A stretch of DNA of 64,000 bases, taken from NCBI RefSeq assembly GCF_021531435.1, contig NZ_JAFBIS010000001.1, forward strand, positions 1 to 64,000, in the 5' to 3' direction. Below, piece by piece: positions 62,239 to 64,000 of this stretch. The position numbers were made by a program, and so were the translations under genes. Within the stretch, counting starts at the first letter, position 1, and every line of letters begins with the position of its first letter. A model generated the notes under the pieces. That model was not told the origin of the DNA and did not search any database. It was given only the letters and a program-made list of their open reading frames with translations. This DNA comes from Oscillibacter valericigenes (GTDB lineage: Bacteria > Bacillota > Clostridia > Oscillospirales > Oscillospiraceae).

Positions 62239-62667
62239 ATGAAGATTTCGACAAAGGGGCGGTACGCTCTGCGGCTGATGATGGATGTGGCGTCCCATGA
62301 TGATGCGGGGTATGTATCCCTGAAGGATGTGGCCGCCCGGCAGAATATATCCATGAAATACCTGGAGCAGATCGCGGGCCTGCTGGCGAAGGCGGGGCTG
62401 CTCCGCAGCGGGCGGGGCGCCCAGGGCGGCTACCGGCTGGCGAAGGAGCCGGAGAACTACACCGTGGGCAGCATCCTGCGGCTGACAGAGGGCGATCTGG
62501 CCCCGGTGGCGTGTCTGGCGGGGGAGGAGAACCGCTGCGAGCGGTGCGGCGAGTGCCCGACGCTGGATTTCTGGACGGGGCTATACGCTACGGTGAACGC
62601 ATACATCGACCGCTATACCCTGGCGGACCTGCTGGAGGAGCAGAAACGGAAGCAGGGCAAGACATAA
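62239..62667 (+). CDS. Rrf2/IscR-family transcriptional regulator
   Basis: 142 residues. Winged helix KGRYALRLMMDVAS...VSLKDVAARQNISMKYLEQI, then GGYRLAKEPENYTVGSIL, and a cysteine loop CLAGEENRCERCGEC (about 94-108) in the position of the IscR Fe-S ligands (three or four Cys). It should sense Fe-S status, redox or NO. Start set at ATG 62239 after GAGGAGG; GTG 62236 is adjacent and possible. No isc/suf genes follow it in the window. Confidence 0.88.
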   Translation: MKISTKGRYALRLMMDVASHDDAGYVSLKDVAARQNISMKYLEQIAGLLAKAGLLRSGRGAQGGYRLAKEPENYTVGSILRLTEGDLAPVACLAGEENRCERCGECPTLDFWTGLYATVNAYIDRYTLADLLEEQKRKQGKT

Positions 62668-62677
62668 GAACATAGAG

Positions 62678-62705
62678 GGACCGGCCCGTTTGGGCCGGTC
62701 CTTTT
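62678..62705. terminator. Terminator after the Rrf2 gene
   Basis: GGACCGGCCC (62678-62687) pairs with GGGCCGGTCC (62692-62701), then TTTT. Confidence 0.85.
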
Positions 62706-62720
62706 GCTGTCCAGGGGAAG

Positions 62721-64000
62721 TTACAGGGACTTCTCGTAGGACTCGATCATCTTCTTGAACGTGTGACCCGTACGATGCTTGAGATTTGCCAGGTATTTCT
62801 CGGCGGTCTCCCCGGTGAAGACCTTGATCTGCAGCCGCATGGAGCCGTCCGCCTGGGGCGCGGCAAAGATCTTGTCGATATACCTGTCCACGAATTCCTT
62901 GCTGATGACGTTTTCCGCCGCGTCCCGCTGGGCCTCCCGGAGGACCCGGCGGATGGTGTCGATCTGCTTTTTGAAGTCGTCGGCGGAGTCCCGCTGCTGC
63001 CGGAGTTCCATCAGTTCCTTCTGCGCCGCCTCGATCTCTTGGGCGCACTGCTTGTTCATGGAGAGGAAGTCCCGGTCGGACAATTCCCCCAGGGCGTTGA
63101 AGGTCAGCAGCTTCTGCTTTTTCTTCTCCGCCGTCCGGATGGCCGTCTCCAGAGCATCCATGCGCTTTGCCAGATCGCCGCTCTGGTCCAGCGATTTGTA
63201 CATTTCGATATATTCCTCGATGAGCGATTCGGCGTCATCCTCCGTCTCCCGGAAGACCTCCAGCAGGAGGGGCTTCAGCTCCTCCTCGTAGATGGGGAAG
63301 GAGGGGCAGGAGTCCGCGCCGTTTTTGATCTTCCCGGAGCACACCCACTTGCTGTTCCTGTTGCCGGCCCTGTCCACGGAGTCGCGGCGGTAGTAAGCCG
63401 CGCCGCAGTGGGTGCAGTACAGCTTCCCGGTAAGCAGGTTGGCGTGGTTGCAGATGCCCTGGCGACCCTTCACGTCCTCGCTCCGCTTTTTCAGGACGGC
63501 GTTGGCTTCATCCCACAGCTCCTCGCTGACGATGGCGGGAACGATCTCGCCCGTCTCATCCTTGAACATCACCCATTCCTCCGGCGGGAGGAATTTCTGC
63601 TTTTTGGTGAACAGGTCGATGACCTTTACCTTATTGCCCACGTAGTAGCCTTTGTACTTGGGATTGGAGATCACCCCGGACATGGTGGTGTGGGCGATCT
63701 TCTTGCCGTTGTGGTTGCGGAAGCCCTTTTCCCAGAACAGCGTCTCGATCTGCTTCATGCTGTACTCTCCGGTGGCGTACAGCTCGAACAGCTCCCGCAC
63801 CATGGGGGCTTCGTCCTCGTCGATCGCCAGCCGCCCGCCGTCCTTCCGGTAGCCGAAGATGCGGCTGTTCCCCAGGACCACGCTGTTTTTGATGGCCTGC
63901 TGGTGGCCGAACTTCACGCGGCTGCTGAGCTTTCGGAGCTCGTCCTGGGCGATGCCGGACATGATGGTCAGGCGCAGCTCCGAGTCCTCGTCCAGGGTGT
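62721..64000 (-). CDS. Large serine recombinase (partial; N-terminus beyond the window)
   Basis: The frame is open from 62721 to the window end (about 426 codons; reading TLDEDSELRLTIMSG at the edge). Present: the end of the catalytic resolvase domain, the PF07508 recombinase domain (GYRKDGGRLAIDEDEAPMVR and following), the zinc-ribbon (YCTHCGAAYYRR...WVCSGKIKNGADSC, about 250-300 residues from the C-terminus), a long coiled coil, and a C-terminal tail. The Ser catalytic residue is outside the window. This is the integrase type used by phages and conjugative or mobilisable elements; it lies at one end of such an element, with the att site probably between 62668 and 62720 or inside the next window. 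Confidence 0.9.
   Translation of the reverse strand, partial: TLDEDSELRLTIMSGIAQDELRKLSSRVKFGHQQAIKNSVVLGNSRIFGYRKDGGRLAIDEDEAPMVRELFELYATGEYSMKQIETLFWEKGFRNHNGKKIAHTTMSGVISNPKYKGYYVGNKVKVIDLFTKKQKFLPPEEWVMFKDETGEIVPAIVSEELWDEANAVLKKRSEDVKGRQGICNHANLLTGKLYCTHCGAAYYRRDSVDRAGNRNSKWVCSGKIKNGADSCPSFPIYEEELKPLLLEVFRETEDDAESLIEEYIEMYKSLDQSGDLAKRMDALETAIRTAEKKKQKLLTFNALGELSDRDFLSMNKQCAQEIEAAQKELMELRQQRDSADDFKKQIDTIRRVLREAQRDAAENVISKEFVDRYIDKIFAAPQADGSMRLQIKVFTGETAEKYLANLKHRTGHTFKKMIESYEKSL

Noticed and set aside
1..64000. CRISPR arrays and tRNA genes
   Set aside because: I saw no regularly spaced repeats and no tRNA other than the tRNA-like part of tmRNA; repeated sequences found are palindromes and element ends.

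Overview
The window is chromosomal DNA of a GC-rich, strictly anaerobic Firmicute. The gene set (glycine cleavage system, [FeFe] hydrogenase, rubrerythrin, an acyl-CoA dehydrogenase/Etf/rubredoxin fusion, FprA, selenium-type molybdenum hydroxylases, ATP-dependent PEPCK, AGGAGG ribosome sites everywhere) suggests a gut Oscillospiraceae of the Oscillibacter/Dysosmobacter/Flavonifractor type. That placement is inference from gene content, not from a phylogenetic marker.

Layout. 1-3.7 kb: an SDR oxidoreductase, two large palindromes, the tmRNA gene ssrA, then a scar made of two broken IS3-type transposases flanking a decapitated DUF2268 protease gene and its MerR/TipAS regulator. 3.7-11.3 kb (minus): a complete glycine cleavage operon behind a tandem glycine riboswitch with terminator; its first gene is a GcvT-GlyA fusion, followed by gcvH, gcvPA, gcvPB and lpdA. 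11.5-17.5 kb: PucR-type regulator, NCS1 permease, DUF917 protein and PepD-like dipeptidase, which look like one uptake/catabolism locus. 17.7-22.5 kb: an exported-sensor HD-GYP protein and a compact phage-like lysis cassette (XhlA-like, two holin-like proteins, GH24 lysozyme) without other phage genes.

22.5-29.7 kb (minus): a redox cluster in which a [FeFe] hydrogenase reads in frame into a double-rubredoxin rubrerythrin, beside FprA and an acyl-CoA dehydrogenase-EtfA-rubredoxin fusion. Directly upstream of the latter sits an intact IscB element (OMEGA RNA-guided nuclease, ancestor-type of Cas9) with palindromic ends and a predicted omega-RNA. 29.8-35.6 kb: a 1595-residue protein joining HD, helical-repeat, NMN-adenylyltransferase-like, acetyltransferase-like and phosphoribosyltransferase-like domains, and a rhomboid-like membrane protein. 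35.7-38.2 kb: SAM-I riboswitch, metK, a small ORF, thiN.

38.3-45.3 kb: two molybdenum hydroxylases (a one-chain selenium-dependent type and a three-subunit XdhABC) with the cofactor cytidylyltransferase MocA between them; a ModE-like regulator follows at 47.3 kb. 45.4-54.6 kb is mostly housekeeping: a CMP-kinase-like protein, glycerate kinase, ferredoxin-type aldo/keto reductase, two small proteins, pckA, a GNAT, rsmA, a YjjG-like phosphatase and a YabE-type cell-wall protein. 54.9-57.8 kb is a copper operon (copA-csoR-copZ) whose CsoR operator lies inside the promoter spacer. 57.9-62.7 kb: diaminopropionate ammonia-lyase, a sigma/anti-sigma pair, malic enzyme, an Rrf2 regulator. A large serine recombinase runs off the right edge, probably marking the start of an integrated element.

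The strongest candidates for something new are the IscB/omega-RNA element, the 1595-residue multidomain protein, and three unusual gene fusions (GcvT-GlyA, hydrogenase-rubrerythrin, acyl-CoA dehydrogenase-EtfA-rubredoxin).
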